NCBI GenBank assembly: GCA_001552935.1
Contig: KQ959685.1
Location: forward strand, 1 to 64,000
Source of the DNA: Umbribacter vaginalis
Lineage (GTDB): Bacteria > Actinomycetota > Coriobacteriia > Coriobacteriales > Eggerthellaceae
Length of the DNA stretch: 64,000 nucleotides
Direction of reading: 5' to 3'
Shown here: positions 25,083-34,219 of the stretch, piece after piece
Numbering within the stretch: position 1 is the first letter of the stretch
Layout of the letters: the number at the start of each line of letters is the position of its first letter
Notes under the pieces: model-generated
Told to the model about the DNA's origin: nothing
The model's database searches: none
Seen by the model: only the letters and a program-made list of their open reading frames with translations
Made by a program: the position numbers and the translations under genes

Positions 25083-25865
25083 ATGGTTCGCAATAAGCGC
25101 CTCAGCTTCGACGAGCGCAAACAGCAAATCAAGCGTGTAGCAGCACGTATTTTTGTGGAAAAGGGCTTCGACAACACGACGATGGAAGATCTGGTTAAAG
25201 AAACCGGCCTTTCAAAAGGTGGTTTGTATCACTATTACAAAAATACAACCAGCGTGCTGTACGACATCATGCTGGACGGCATCATCTATCGCAATACCAT
25301 TATTGCTCAATCGCTTGCAAGCGGTAAAACATGGACTGTGGAATTTTTTGCTGATGAAATGGCAAAAAAGGCTGTTGATACAAATGAGCTTATGCCCGTT
25401 TACGTTGAATTGCTGCTAGCTAAAAAAAGAAACTCCCAGCTTGACGAAGTATATAAGCAACTTGAGCGCACAACATTGGAAATGTTTAAGACCCAAAACA
25501 TCGAAACAGAAACGCTCAATATCGCCCCAAATCGAGTTGCGTTTATGGCATTTTTTTTAAATGCAATTATTCTTTCTGCAAACGTATTGAAAGCACACGA
25601 GCTTGTACAAGACAATCAAGACCTTATAAAAGACATCATTTTACGTATTCTGGAGCAAAGTGATTCTGAAAACATCACGTCACAAGCAGAACGTGCGCAC
25701 GCACAGGAACCGTGCGAGCCGCGCGCGGACGAAAGCAAGCCGCTTGATCCACACCCGCAGCAACCGCACCAACATGCAAGCAAGCCCCAACCGCACCCGC
25801 CGCAACCGCACCAGCGCAAGCAGCACCACGCAACACCTTCCCCATCAACAAAGGAACGCTTATGA
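25083..25865 (+). CDS. TetR-family regulator with a repetitive C-terminal tail
   Basis: A 260-residue TetR regulator. The helix-turn-helix (residues about 13-58) is clear: FVEKGFDNTTMEDLVKETG then LSKGGLYHYYKNTTSVLYD. Residues about 60-200 form a helical ligand-binding domain. Beyond about residue 200 there is a hydrophilic tail rich in Gln, Pro and His (QPHQ and PHPP units), absent from ordinary TetR proteins and similar in character to insertions in neighbouring genes. AAGGGAG precedes the ATG. Its stop overlaps the start of the next gene, so it probably regulates this transporter operon, which runs to 32477. Confidence 0.9.
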   Translation: MVRNKRLSFDERKQQIKRVAARIFVEKGFDNTTMEDLVKETGLSKGGLYHYYKNTTSVLYDIMLDGIIYRNTIIAQSLASGKTWTVEFFADEMAKKAVDTNELMPVYVELLLAKKRNSQLDEVYKQLERTTLEMFKTQNIETETLNIAPNRVAFMAFFLNAIILSANVLKAHELVQDNQDLIKDIILRILEQSDSENITSQAERAHAQEPCEPRADESKPLDPHPQQPHQHASKPQPHPPQPHQRKQHHATPSPSTKERL

Positions 25866-27607
25866 ACACCTACCGAAAACTGTTCGCCTACATTCCCCAG
25901 CTTAAAGGCTTAGCCATACTGGCAGTTATTATATCGTGCGTATCGTGCATCCTTATTACGGGCGGATACTATACCATCTATCGTTTTTTGGACGCGCTTA
26001 TCGTTGACAGCAACCTGCAGCGCGCGCAAAGTTTTGCGTTCGTGATTGTGCTGTTATTGCTGGCAGGAAGCATATTTCTAGGAATTTCGGCGCTCATAGC
26101 GCATCACGTGGGCTTCAGCTTAGAAACCGCGCTGCGCAAACGCGGCGTTGAAGGGCTGAACACAGCAAGCTTCAGGTTTTTTGATACCCATTCATCAGGC
26201 ACAATTCGTAAAACCATCGACGACAACGCAGCGCTGACACACACGATTGTAGCGCACATCATCCCCGATGCCACCAGGGCATTCCTTATGCCCATTTTTA
26301 TCATTGTTGTAAGTTTCTTGGTAAGCATACGTGTTGGATTATGCGTTACCATCCTTACGCTTGTTACGGGAGGCATCCTGGCAAGCATGATGGGCGGCAA
26401 CCAATTTATGAAAGTATATCAGGACGCCCTTGACAAGCTATCAGCGGAAACGGTTGAATACATTCGCGGAATTGCCGTCATTAAAATTTTCGGCGTGTCA
26501 ATTAGTTCGATGAAAAAGCTGTTTACGCTTATTCACACCTACTCCGACTACGCGTACCAGTACTCGAGGCATTGTAAAAAAAGTTATGTTTTATATCAGT
26601 GGCTGTTCTTTGGCGTGGCGGCAATTCTTGTTCTCCCGATTGTATTTTTCCTACCTGAACTGGGAAGTCCTTCCATCCTTGCGCTCGATTTAATAATGGT
26701 GCTGTTCTTGTCGGGCGTGATGTTTGCTGCATTCATGGGCGTTATGTACATTGGCATGTTTGCGTTCCAAGGCAACTACGCGGTTGATTCGCTTGAAGCG
26801 CTGTACAAACAAATGGCTGATGAATCTATGCATTTTGGAAACGAAACGCATTTTGAGCACCACTCCATCGAGTTTAAGGACGTGTCATTTTCCTACGGCG
26901 ACAAACACGTTCTTCAAAATTTGTCGTTCACGCTTAAAGAAAACAAGATATATGCGCTGGTAGGTGAGTCGGGCTCGGGCAAATCGACCATTGCGAAGCT
27001 TATTTGCGCGTACTACCCGCTTGATTCGGGCGCGGTGCTGATTGGCGGAAAACCACTTTCCTCCTACACGCAAGAGGCACTCATTCGTGAAATCGCCTTC
27101 GTGTTTCAGGACGCCAAACTGTTCAATGACACGCTGTTCAACAACGTTCACTGCGCTAAGCCCGATGCATCGCATGAAGAAGTGATGGCGGCGCTGTCGG
27201 CAGCAGGGCTTGATAGCGTCATCAACAAGCAGGAGAAACGCGAAAATACGCTTATTGGAACGAAAGGCGTGTACCTGTCGGGTGGCGAAACGCAGCGCGT
27301 TGCTATTGCGCGCGCCATCTTGAAAAACGCGCCCATCGTCATTATGGATGAAGCATCGGCTTCTGTTGACGCCGATAACGAATACGAACTGCAAAAAGCG
27401 TTCAAGCAGCTGATGCGCGACAAAACGGTAATCATGATTGCGCATCGCTTGTCGTCCATCACGGGCGTTGACGAAATTTTGCTTGCTGAAAAGGGAAAAA
27501 TCGTCGAACGCGGCTCGCACGCGCAGCTTATCGCGCAAAACGGAAAGTATAAACGGCTTTACGCGCTCTATACTCAGGCGAACGAATGGAGAGTAAGCAA
27601 TGAATAA
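25862..27607 (+). CDS. ABC exporter half-transporter (membrane plus ATPase)
   Basis: A 581-residue protein with a six-segment type I exporter membrane domain (about 15-310) and an ATPase domain (about 335-580): Walker A GESGSGKST, Q-loop VFQDAKLF, signature LSGGETQRVAIARA, Walker B IVIMDEASA and H-loop IAHRLS. Its ATG overlaps the tetR stop, and it overlaps the following exporter gene by 8 bp, so the two are co-expressed and probably form a heterodimer. The pair resembles YbtP/YbtQ- or IrtA/IrtB-like proteins, some of which import metallophores despite the exporter fold. The substrate is unknown. Confidence 0.9.
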   Translation: MNTYRKLFAYIPQLKGLAILAVIISCVSCILITGGYYTIYRFLDALIVDSNLQRAQSFAFVIVLLLLAGSIFLGISALIAHHVGFSLETALRKRGVEGLNTASFRFFDTHSSGTIRKTIDDNAALTHTIVAHIIPDATRAFLMPIFIIVVSFLVSIRVGLCVTILTLVTGGILASMMGGNQFMKVYQDALDKLSAETVEYIRGIAVIKIFGVSISSMKKLFTLIHTYSDYAYQYSRHCKKSYVLYQWLFFGVAAILVLPIVFFLPELGSPSILALDLIMVLFLSGVMFAAFMGVMYIGMFAFQGNYAVDSLEALYKQMADESMHFGNETHFEHHSIEFKDVSFSYGDKHVLQNLSFTLKENKIYALVGESGSGKSTIAKLICAYYPLDSGAVLIGGKPLSSYTQEALIREIAFVFQDAKLFNDTLFNNVHCAKPDASHEEVMAALSAAGLDSVINKQEKRENTLIGTKGVYLSGGETQRVAIARAILKNAPIVIMDEASASVDADNEYELQKAFKQLMRDKTVIMIAHRLSSITGVDEILLAEKGKIVERGSHAQLIAQNGKYKRLYALYTQANEWRVSNE

Positions 27608-29318
27608 GTTTCTGAAACGCAGCTTCGCCCTAACTGACCAGGGAGTTCACGGCGCTCTGAAGGCAGGCATGTTCAGCTTCTTGGTATTTGTTATAACGAT
27701 GTGCCCGGCAATGTTACTGTTGCTGTTGGTTGATCAACTGCTGCTGCAACACATGCACGACACGCTTACCTACGTGCTATTTTCGCTGGTCACGCTTATC
27801 GTAATGGCAGTGTTGCTAAGCTTTGAATATGAATCGCAATACAACGAAACCTACAAGGAAGCGGCGAACTTGCGCATCGAAATTGCGCAGAAGCTCTCGC
27901 AGCTTGAGATGTCGTATTTCTCGAAGCACGACCTTGCCGATCTTGCGCAAAGCATTATGGCCGACGTAGCGGCAATCGAGCACGCAGGCAGTCACGCCAT
28001 CCCCAAAGCGCTTGGGTTTTGCCTGTTCTTACCCGTAATTACGATACTGATGCTTATCGGCAACTGGAAAATGGCGCTGCTTGCTATTGTGCCAACCTTG
28101 GTGTCGTTTGGTCTGATTGTGCTGGGAAAAAACTACGCACGCGCGCAGTTCAACAAACATTACGTGCGCCTGCGCGAAAATTCGCAAGCGTTTCAAGAGC
28201 GCATCGAGATGTCGAAAGAAATTACCGCGTTCAACTTAACAGAGCACGTCAAAAGCAGTTTATACGCACGACTTGAAGATACGCAGCGCGTACATTGGAA
28301 AACCGAACGCAATGCGGCGTTCCTGATAATGGGCTCGGGAATTTTTGACCACTTCTCGCTTGCATTTACGATTGTGGGCGGCATTTTCCTTATGCAAACG
28401 GGAGAAATTTCGATATTGCACCTGATAGGCTACGTGCTTGCTGCCATGAAAATCAAAGAAGCAGTCGATGCGAACATAGAGTTTTTCATGGAAATTTTCT
28501 ACATCAATTCGGCAGTGGAACGTATCAACGAAATCCGCAACGCAAAGGCGCTCAGTGGGCGCGATGTAAGCTTTTCGTCCTTCGACATGAGCATCGAGCA
28601 CCTGAATTTTTCCTACGATTCAGACAAACCGGTGCTCAAAGACGTTAGCTTTACGGTGCCGCAAGGCAGCGTATGCGCGTTGGTGGGTGAGTCGGGCTGC
28701 GGCAAAACGACGCTGTTGCACCTGATAGCGCGCCTGTACGACTTCGATTCGGGCAGCATTTCCATTGGCGGTGTGAACATTAAAGACGCGTCGGCTGAAA
28801 GTTTGTATCGCAACGTATCAATTGTGTTTCAAGATGTTGTGCTGTTCAACACAAGCGTTCTTGAAAATATTCGCATTGGGCGCGAAGGTGCAAGCGATGA
28901 TGAAGTGAAGCGCGCCGCGCAGCTTGCGCAGTGCGACTTTATTGACAAGTTGCCCGAGGGTTTTGATACGCTCATCGGGGAAAATGGCCAGCAGCTTTCG
29001 GGCGGTGAACGCCAGCGTATCTCCATTGCACGCGCGTTTTTGAAAAATGCACCAATTCTGATTTTGGACGAAATTGCATCAAGCTTAGATGTTGACAACG
29101 AGCGAAAAATTCAAGAATCCCTGAATGAACTAATGAAAAACAAGACCGTCATCATCATTTCGCACCGCATGAAGTCGATTCAGAACGCAGCGCGCATTGT
29201 GGTGCTGAAAGAGGGTCACGTTGAAGCGTGCGGCACGCATAGCGAGCTGCTCCGTTCCAGTTCAAGCTACCAAAAGCTGATCGAGAAAACACAGGCAGCA
29301 GATGAGTTTGTGTACTGA
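27600..29318 (+). CDS. ABC exporter half-transporter, second subunit
   Basis: A 572-residue partner of the gene at 25862 with the same layout: six membrane segments (about 25-310) and an ATPase domain with Walker A GESGCGKTT, Q-loop VFQDVVLF, signature LSGGERQRISIARA, Walker B ILILDEIAS and H-loop ISHRMK. A Glu precedes the Ile-Ala-Ser in Walker B, so the catalytic base appears intact; both ATP sites of the heterodimer look functional. It is followed, after a repeat-rich gap, by ECF importer genes on the same strand. Confidence 0.9.
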   Translation: MNKFLKRSFALTDQGVHGALKAGMFSFLVFVITMCPAMLLLLLVDQLLLQHMHDTLTYVLFSLVTLIVMAVLLSFEYESQYNETYKEAANLRIEIAQKLSQLEMSYFSKHDLADLAQSIMADVAAIEHAGSHAIPKALGFCLFLPVITILMLIGNWKMALLAIVPTLVSFGLIVLGKNYARAQFNKHYVRLRENSQAFQERIEMSKEITAFNLTEHVKSSLYARLEDTQRVHWKTERNAAFLIMGSGIFDHFSLAFTIVGGIFLMQTGEISILHLIGYVLAAMKIKEAVDANIEFFMEIFYINSAVERINEIRNAKALSGRDVSFSSFDMSIEHLNFSYDSDKPVLKDVSFTVPQGSVCALVGESGCGKTTLLHLIARLYDFDSGSISIGGVNIKDASAESLYRNVSIVFQDVVLFNTSVLENIRIGREGASDDEVKRAAQLAQCDFIDKLPEGFDTLIGENGQQLSGGERQRISIARAFLKNAPILILDEIASSLDVDNERKIQESLNELMKNKTVIIISHRMKSIQNAARIVVLKEGHVEACGTHSELLRSSSSYQKLIEKTQAADEFVY

Positions 29319-29536
29319 GGCAGCGCGAAGCCTGGGCGAAAACGGCGTCACGGCACCACCACACGCGGCACCACGCGAGCTGCACGCATCACCGCACCAT
29401 GCATCGCGGCACAACGGCACCACGGTTTCACAGCGGCGCGCACCACGCACGGCTGCACAGCGACACAAAGCACCATGCATCGCGGCACCACACGCGACAG
29501 ATAAGTTCGCGTTATCCATAAAGTAAGGAGATTAGT
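29319..29536. repeat. Repeat-rich gap inside the transporter operon
   Basis: Degenerate CGGCACCAC/GCACCATGCATCGCGGCAC units fill about 29345-29500; the 17-mer GCACCATGCATCGCGGC occurs twice (near 29395 and 29472). An AAGGAG ribosome site at about 29525 serves the next gene. Confidence 0.65.
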
Positions 29537-30145
29537 ATGAAACAACAAAACGCCACGTCAAATCAGCGTTCCTCACTTATGTTGAAAGATTTAGTTCTTA
29601 TCGGCATTTTCGATGTGCTTTACCTTGTCATTACCATGGCATGCGGCTGTATGGGGATTGTGCCGATTATGTATTTGATCTACCCCACCATTGCCGCCAT
29701 TATTGCTGGGCCATTGGTGCTGCTATTTATGGCGAAAGAACAAAAGGCATTTGCGTTTGCAATTTTTGGCATCATACCGCCCGCTCTCATGTTCTTGCTG
29801 GGTTGCACGTACGTTGTTTTGGTGATTGGCATTATCACGACCCTGCTTGCCGAAGTGCTGCGCAAAATTGGCAACTACTCAAGCTTCACCTGGAATACGC
29901 TGGCATATGCAGTGCATTCGCTATGGATGCCTGGCGTATTAAGCCAGATGATTTTCATGCGCGAGCGTTTTCTTGAACTGTGTCAGCCGATGGGAGACGC
30001 TTATATAGCGCAGCTTGTTCAAATTCTTACATGGCAAAGCATGATTTTAGTAGCTATCGGGGCAATGGTGGGTGCGATTATCGGGGCGCTTATCGGTAAA
30101 AAGCTCTTAAAGAAGCACTTTGTAAAAGCCGGAATTGTTGCGTAA
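29537..30145 (+). CDS. ECF transporter substrate-binding S component (Trep_Strep/MptD-like)
   Basis: A 202-residue integral membrane protein with about six membrane segments, beginning SLMLKDLVLIGIFDVLYLVI. Its organisation and its place directly upstream of EcfT and EcfA genes fit an ECF S component, the subunit that captures the vitamin or metal-related substrate. It most resembles the Trep_Strep/MptD group of unassigned specificity. AAGGAG precedes the ATG. The EcfT gene follows 2 bp after the stop. Linkage to a YbtPQ-like ABC pair hints at uptake of a metal complex, but this is inference. Confidence 0.8.
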   Translation: MKQQNATSNQRSSLMLKDLVLIGIFDVLYLVITMACGCMGIVPIMYLIYPTIAAIIAGPLVLLFMAKEQKAFAFAIFGIIPPALMFLLGCTYVVLVIGIITTLLAEVLRKIGNYSSFTWNTLAYAVHSLWMPGVLSQMIFMRERFLELCQPMGDAYIAQLVQILTWQSMILVAIGAMVGAIIGALIGKKLLKKHFVKAGIVA

Positions 30146-30147
30146 AA

Positions 30148-30999
30148 ATGCCTGCTCAAATGCATATATCAACCAAGAACGAAAGCACCAGCGCCACGTC
30201 GTGCGAAGCTAACGCGCAAGCAGCCGCAAATGATACCGAACGCGCGAATATACCAGCAGCCGCACATGAAACCGCGCAATCAGCCGCAGAAATCGTCCGT
30301 TCGTTCTGCGACTCGCACGCGCACCCGTTCAACCCGAACCCCATCAGCAAATTCGTGGTACTAGTGCTTGCAGGTCTGTGCATCTTTAAGCACCTTCCTA
30401 CTGACACTCCACTGGTTATTACGCTGCTGGTATTTCTGTATTTGAACGACTACCGCGCAACCGTGCTAAAAGCGCTCATTGTGTACACGGTGCTCTGGTT
30501 TGTGCCGAATTTTGACGCGCTTTCGAGTCTGCCTGATGTGGCGAAGATGTTCTTGTGTTTCGCCTTCATGATAAAATTGTTCATACTGCCGTATTTAGCA
30601 GGAAAGTTCCTGGTGAAAGGCTCAAGCGTGAGCGCCATCCTTTCCTCACTTTACCTGTTGAAAGTACCGCAATGCGTCTCAATTCCCCTGGCGGTGATGT
30701 TTCGCTTTTTCCCAGCGTTCAAAGAAGAAAGCGCCGCCATTACCACCGCTATGCGCATTCGCAACATTTCTAAACGCCACCCAGCCCGCTACTTAGAATA
30801 CGTATTCGTGCCGCTGATGATTGTGTCGTGCAATCTTGCTGACGACATTACCAAAGCCGCAGAGTGCAAAGCTATATCCAACCCCGGTACCAAAACGCGC
30901 TACACCACCATTCGCTTTCGCGTGGTTGATTTTTTGTATATGGGCATTGTTGCGGCACTATTTGCAGGAGGAATTGCATGCTTACACTACGCAATCTAA
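30148..30999 (+). CDS. ecfT: ECF transporter transmembrane component EcfT
   Basis: A 283-residue protein with an unusual hydrophilic N-terminal extension of about 65 residues rich in Ala, Thr and Ser, followed by the EcfT membrane domain (about 68-280). The coupling helices carry the two expected motifs: AMRIRNISKR (Ala-x-x-x-Arg-type) and ADDITKAAECKAI. EcfT joins the S component to the two ATPases. It overlaps the ATPase gene by 22 bp. The N-terminal extension has the low-complexity character seen in many proteins of this window. Confidence 0.87.
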   Translation: MPAQMHISTKNESTSATSCEANAQAAANDTERANIPAAAHETAQSAAEIVRSFCDSHAHPFNPNPISKFVVLVLAGLCIFKHLPTDTPLVITLLVFLYLNDYRATVLKALIVYTVLWFVPNFDALSSLPDVAKMFLCFAFMIKLFILPYLAGKFLVKGSSVSAILSSLYLLKVPQCVSIPLAVMFRFFPAFKEESAAITTAMRIRNISKRHPARYLEYVFVPLMIVSCNLADDITKAAECKAISNPGTKTRYTTIRFRVVDFLYMGIVAALFAGGIACLHYAI

Positions 31000-32477
31000 G
31001 CGTGTTTTACGATGAAAACCAGGTGGTTCATTCTATCAACCTTAACGTATCGCCAGGTGAATGCGTTGTTTTGACGGGCGAAAGCGGAAGCGGCAAATCG
31101 AGCATCATAAATGCCGTGAACGGATTGGGCGCACGCTACGATAATGCGCGCATCGAAGGCACCATCGCCCTTGATGGCGACGAACTTACTCAAAAGCAAA
31201 TCTACGAAATTGCAATGCTTGCCTCGTCGGTGTTTCAAAATCCCAAAACGCATTTTTTTAATGTTGATACAACGCAAGAGCTGCTATTCTTCCTAGAAAA
31301 TACTGGGGTGCCTAAACAGAACATGCAAAAGCGCTTGCAAGACTTACTTTCCTTGTTTCCGATTGCTCACTTGCTTAACAGAAGCATTTTTGAGCTGTCG
31401 GGCGGCGAAAAGCAAATTCTATGCTTGGCCAGCGCTTATATTTCAGGTTGTAAACTGATACTGCTTGATGAGCCTACCTCGAATTTGGATCACATCTCAA
31501 TTGCGCTGCTTACTGACATGCTCAAATGCTTAAAACAGCAGGGCATTACTTTGCTTATTGCCGAGCATCGCTTGTATTACCTGCGCGACATACTGGATCG
31601 GCTTATTCACATTCAGAAAGGGGAAATACAACGCTGCTATACACAAGAGGAATTTGCCCACTTAACCTGCGATGAGCTGCATGCGCGCGGGCTTAGGAGC
31701 AATAGCGACAACGCGCTTACGGTACCTGAATTGCTGCCGTACGCGGCAAACACGAGCGCCGAGCCTGGTACGGAAGCTGGTACGGAGCTACACTCGGAGC
31801 CTGGTACGGAAGCTGGTACGGAGCCTGGTGCGGAAGCTGGTACGGAGCTTCGCATAGAGAAGCTTGCGCTGAGCTTCTCAACGCAGCGTAACGTTCGCGC
31901 AAACGGCCTGTTCATAAGCGGCCTTACGTTCCAAACGAACAACATTTATGGCATTGTTGGAAAAAACGGCTGCGGCAAATCGAGCTTCATCAAAAGTCTG
32001 ATAGGCGTTATGAAGCGCTCCAAAGAAACCGTCTTCTACCAGGGAAAACAATGCAACAAACGAAGGCGGGTTGCACTGTCGTCGCTGGTAATGCAAGATG
32101 TGAATAGCCAGCTTTTTAGCGAGTCGGTTGAACACGAGCTTACGCTTACTCACACAAACATGACGGAGGCTTCCCTTGATGCGCTTTTAGAACAGTTGAA
32201 CATCCGCGCATTTAAGCAGGCGCACCCCATGAGTTTGTCGGGAGGCCAAAAGCAGCGCGTTGCCATTGCCACCAGCGTCGTTGATGGCGCGGCGCTGATG
32301 TTTTTCGATGAGCCAACCAGCGGCATGGATTACAAAAACATGCTTGCCATTTCGCGCTGCATTCAAGCACTTAAAACCCGTAAGCGCATCATTTTCATCG
32401 TTTCGCATGATGTGGAATTTCTAAATCTCACGTGCGATTATGCCTTAAATATAGAACGCTTCGCGGCGGTGCAGTAA
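30978..32477 (+). CDS. Fused double ATPase of the ECF transporter
   Basis: A 499-residue protein containing two ATPase domains that are usually separate EcfA1 and EcfA2 subunits. Domain 1 (about 1-230): Walker A GESGSGKSS, signature LSGGEKQILC, Walker B LILLDEPTSNLD. Domain 2 (about 291-499): Walker A GKNGCGKSS, signature LSGGQKQRVAIA, Walker B MFFDEPTSGMD. The hinge (about 261-290) is a minisatellite of four-residue units (EPGT, EAGT and variants). AGGAGG lies 6 bp before the ATG. It powers the S-component/EcfT complex at the membrane. Confidence 0.92.
   Translation: MLTLRNLSVFYDENQVVHSINLNVSPGECVVLTGESGSGKSSIINAVNGLGARYDNARIEGTIALDGDELTQKQIYEIAMLASSVFQNPKTHFFNVDTTQELLFFLENTGVPKQNMQKRLQDLLSLFPIAHLLNRSIFELSGGEKQILCLASAYISGCKLILLDEPTSNLDHISIALLTDMLKCLKQQGITLLIAEHRLYYLRDILDRLIHIQKGEIQRCYTQEEFAHLTCDELHARGLRSNSDNALTVPELLPYAANTSAEPGTEAGTELHSEPGTEAGTEPGAEAGTELRIEKLALSFSTQRNVRANGLFISGLTFQTNNIYGIVGKNGCGKSSFIKSLIGVMKRSKETVFYQGKQCNKRRRVALSSLVMQDVNSQLFSESVEHELTLTHTNMTEASLDALLEQLNIRAFKQAHPMSLSGGQKQRVAIATSVVDGAALMFFDEPTSGMDYKNMLAISRCIQALKTRKRIIFIVSHDVEFLNLTCDYALNIERFAAVQ
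31758..31847 (+). repeat. 12-bp coding minisatellite in the EcfA hinge
   Basis: About seven and a half consecutive 12-bp units (GAGCCTGGTACG, GAAGCTGGTACG and variants) encode EPGT/EAGT tetrapeptides between the two ATPase domains. The 24-bp pair GAGCCTGGTACG-GAAGCTGGTACG recurs, which shows expansion by doubling. Confidence 0.88.
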
Positions 32478-32531
32478 AGCTCATGTATCTGATACAATGA
32501 CGGTGCATGAATCAGAAAGGAAGTATGCACC

Positions 32532-33083
32532 ATGGCAAGCATTTACGACTTTACCGTGCGCGATCAGGCGGGAAACGATGTTGCGCTTGATAGGTATAAA
32601 GGCAAGGTTTTGCTGATTGTAAATACGGCTACAGGCTGCGGTTTTACGCCGCATTACGAACCGCTTGAGGCAATGTATAAAGAGTTTCATGACAAAAATT
32701 TTGAAATCCTCGATTTTCCTTGCAACCAGTTTGCAAACCAAGCGCCCGGATCAGAGAGCGAAATTCACTCGTTTTGCACGCTTAAATATGGCACCGAGTT
32801 TCCGCAATTTGCAAAAATTGACGTCAACGGAGAAAACGCCGACCCGCTGTTTGTATATCTGGCAAGCGAAAAACCGTTTAGCGGCTTTGGTAAGGGCTTA
32901 AAGAGTGCAGCTCTGAACGTTTTTGCAAAAAAGAACAATAAAACATTTGGCGATCGCGCTTACATTAAGTGGAATTTCACGAAGTTTTTGGTTGATCGCA
33001 AAGGGCACGTAATTGCGCGTTTTGAGCCTACTGCCAGCATGGATGAAGTTCGCAACGCCGTTATAAAAGCCTTGCAAGAATAG
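32532..33083 (+). CDS. Glutathione peroxidase family peroxidase
   Basis: A 183-residue thiol peroxidase that reduces hydrogen peroxide and organic peroxides, in bacteria usually with thioredoxin. The peroxidatic Cys36 lies in NTATGCGFTPHY (usually NVAS-CG), Gln66 in FPCNQF, and Trp with Asn in IKWNFTKF. Cys64 and Cys82 are also present. GAAAGGAAG precedes the ATG. It is a single cytoplasmic gene, 54 bp after the ECF operon, probably with its own promoter (TGATACAATG near 32489). Confidence 0.93.
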   Translation: MASIYDFTVRDQAGNDVALDRYKGKVLLIVNTATGCGFTPHYEPLEAMYKEFHDKNFEILDFPCNQFANQAPGSESEIHSFCTLKYGTEFPQFAKIDVNGENADPLFVYLASEKPFSGFGKGLKSAALNVFAKKNNKTFGDRAYIKWNFTKFLVDRKGHVIARFEPTASMDEVRNAVIKALQE

Positions 33084-33180
33084 CGTTCTTACAACTCGTG
33101 CGCGTTTCGCACGCAGTCTGCCCTCGCAGCTGTTCTGAACGATGATGAGATGTTACGATATTGAGCGCCTGAGCGTGTGG

Positions 33181-33975
33181 TTACACGCCAGGCGCGTCGT
33201 TTTCTTCACGCAAAGCAACACACTCGGCAAAGCTTGGATTATCGCAGCTAACGGTAATGTTTCCACCCGCAAGCTCACGCAAGGCACGCTGAACAGCACT
33301 CACCGTTTCGTCGATAACGCAAGGCTGCGCCTCACCGGCTTCGCAACGCGTTTCCTGAGCCTCATCGGCAGCACAAGATGCCTGAGCGCTTAACTTGGTG
33401 CACGCAAAACGCGCTGTAACGTGCACGTCTTGCAGAAATTCAGCGTGTTCGATGCTGCCTTTATTGCTGCATATACAATAACGCACCTGGTTATACAGCG
33501 CATACGAGCACACAATGTGCAGCCGTTGTACCAAGCGCCACTCACTTAACGCTCCCGCTTGTTCCAGCGTACGCAACGCAAGCTGTGCAGCCTCGGTATA
33601 GGCCCTGGTAAGACCACCTGTTCCCAGCAGGATGCCCCCAAAATAGCGAACAACACACAACGCAACATCTTTCATATGTTGATGCTGCAAAAGTGTATAA
33701 AGCGGCAAGCCTGCCGTTTGAGCAGGTTCACCATCATCGGAGAACTGATACGCACCGTCAGCAAGTACCCACGCAAAGCAAACGTGGCGTGCATCGTGAT
33801 GCTTTTTCGCAACCTGTGCACAAAATGCACGAGCTTCATCTTTGCTGGTCACATGCGCCCCATACGCTAAAAAGCTACTTTTCTTCACATCAAGCTTGCT
33901 AATAAGTTCGCGTGCGTCGTGCTGCGTTGCAATGCTGCGATATTCTTGAATGCTTGAATGGGGATTGCGCTGCAT
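33181..33975 (-). CDS. yigZ: YigZ/IMPACT family protein
   Basis: A 264-residue member of the YigZ family. The N-terminal domain (about 20-150) has the hallmark KSSFLAYGAHVTSKDEA, DARHVCFAWVL, SDDGEPAQTAGLPLYTLL, and VVRYFGGILLGTGGLTRAY. The C-terminal part (about 165-264) corresponds to the small alpha/beta domain but contains an acidic, Ala/Glu-rich stretch (around 215-235) with repeated DEAQETRCEAGEAQ-like wording, probably an inserted low-complexity segment. The family is linked to translation regulation and stress but its exact activity is not established. Confidence 0.92.
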   Translation of the reverse strand: MQRNPHSSIQEYRSIATQHDARELISKLDVKKSSFLAYGAHVTSKDEARAFCAQVAKKHHDARHVCFAWVLADGAYQFSDDGEPAQTAGLPLYTLLQHQHMKDVALCVVRYFGGILLGTGGLTRAYTEAAQLALRTLEQAGALSEWRLVQRLHIVCSYALYNQVRYCICSNKGSIEHAEFLQDVHVTARFACTKLSAQASCAADEAQETRCEAGEAQPCVIDETVSAVQRALRELAGGNITVSCDNPSFAECVALREENDAPGV

Positions 33976-34219
33976 AAACTCTCATTTCATCATCGTAAGG
34001 GCACACATTAAAAACGTACCCCATCAAACGTATCACCTTAAACATGCCGCATTACAGGTACCATACCAAAGGCACTAAACTAAAGATACTATAAAAGAGT
34101 ACGATACTATACAGCTTTTCTACCAAAGCATAATACTATCCAGCATCACTACACGTTTGCGCAGCAATGCTGAACAGCAACAATATACTTCAGACTGTTC
34201 GGTTGCTTACGATGGACAG

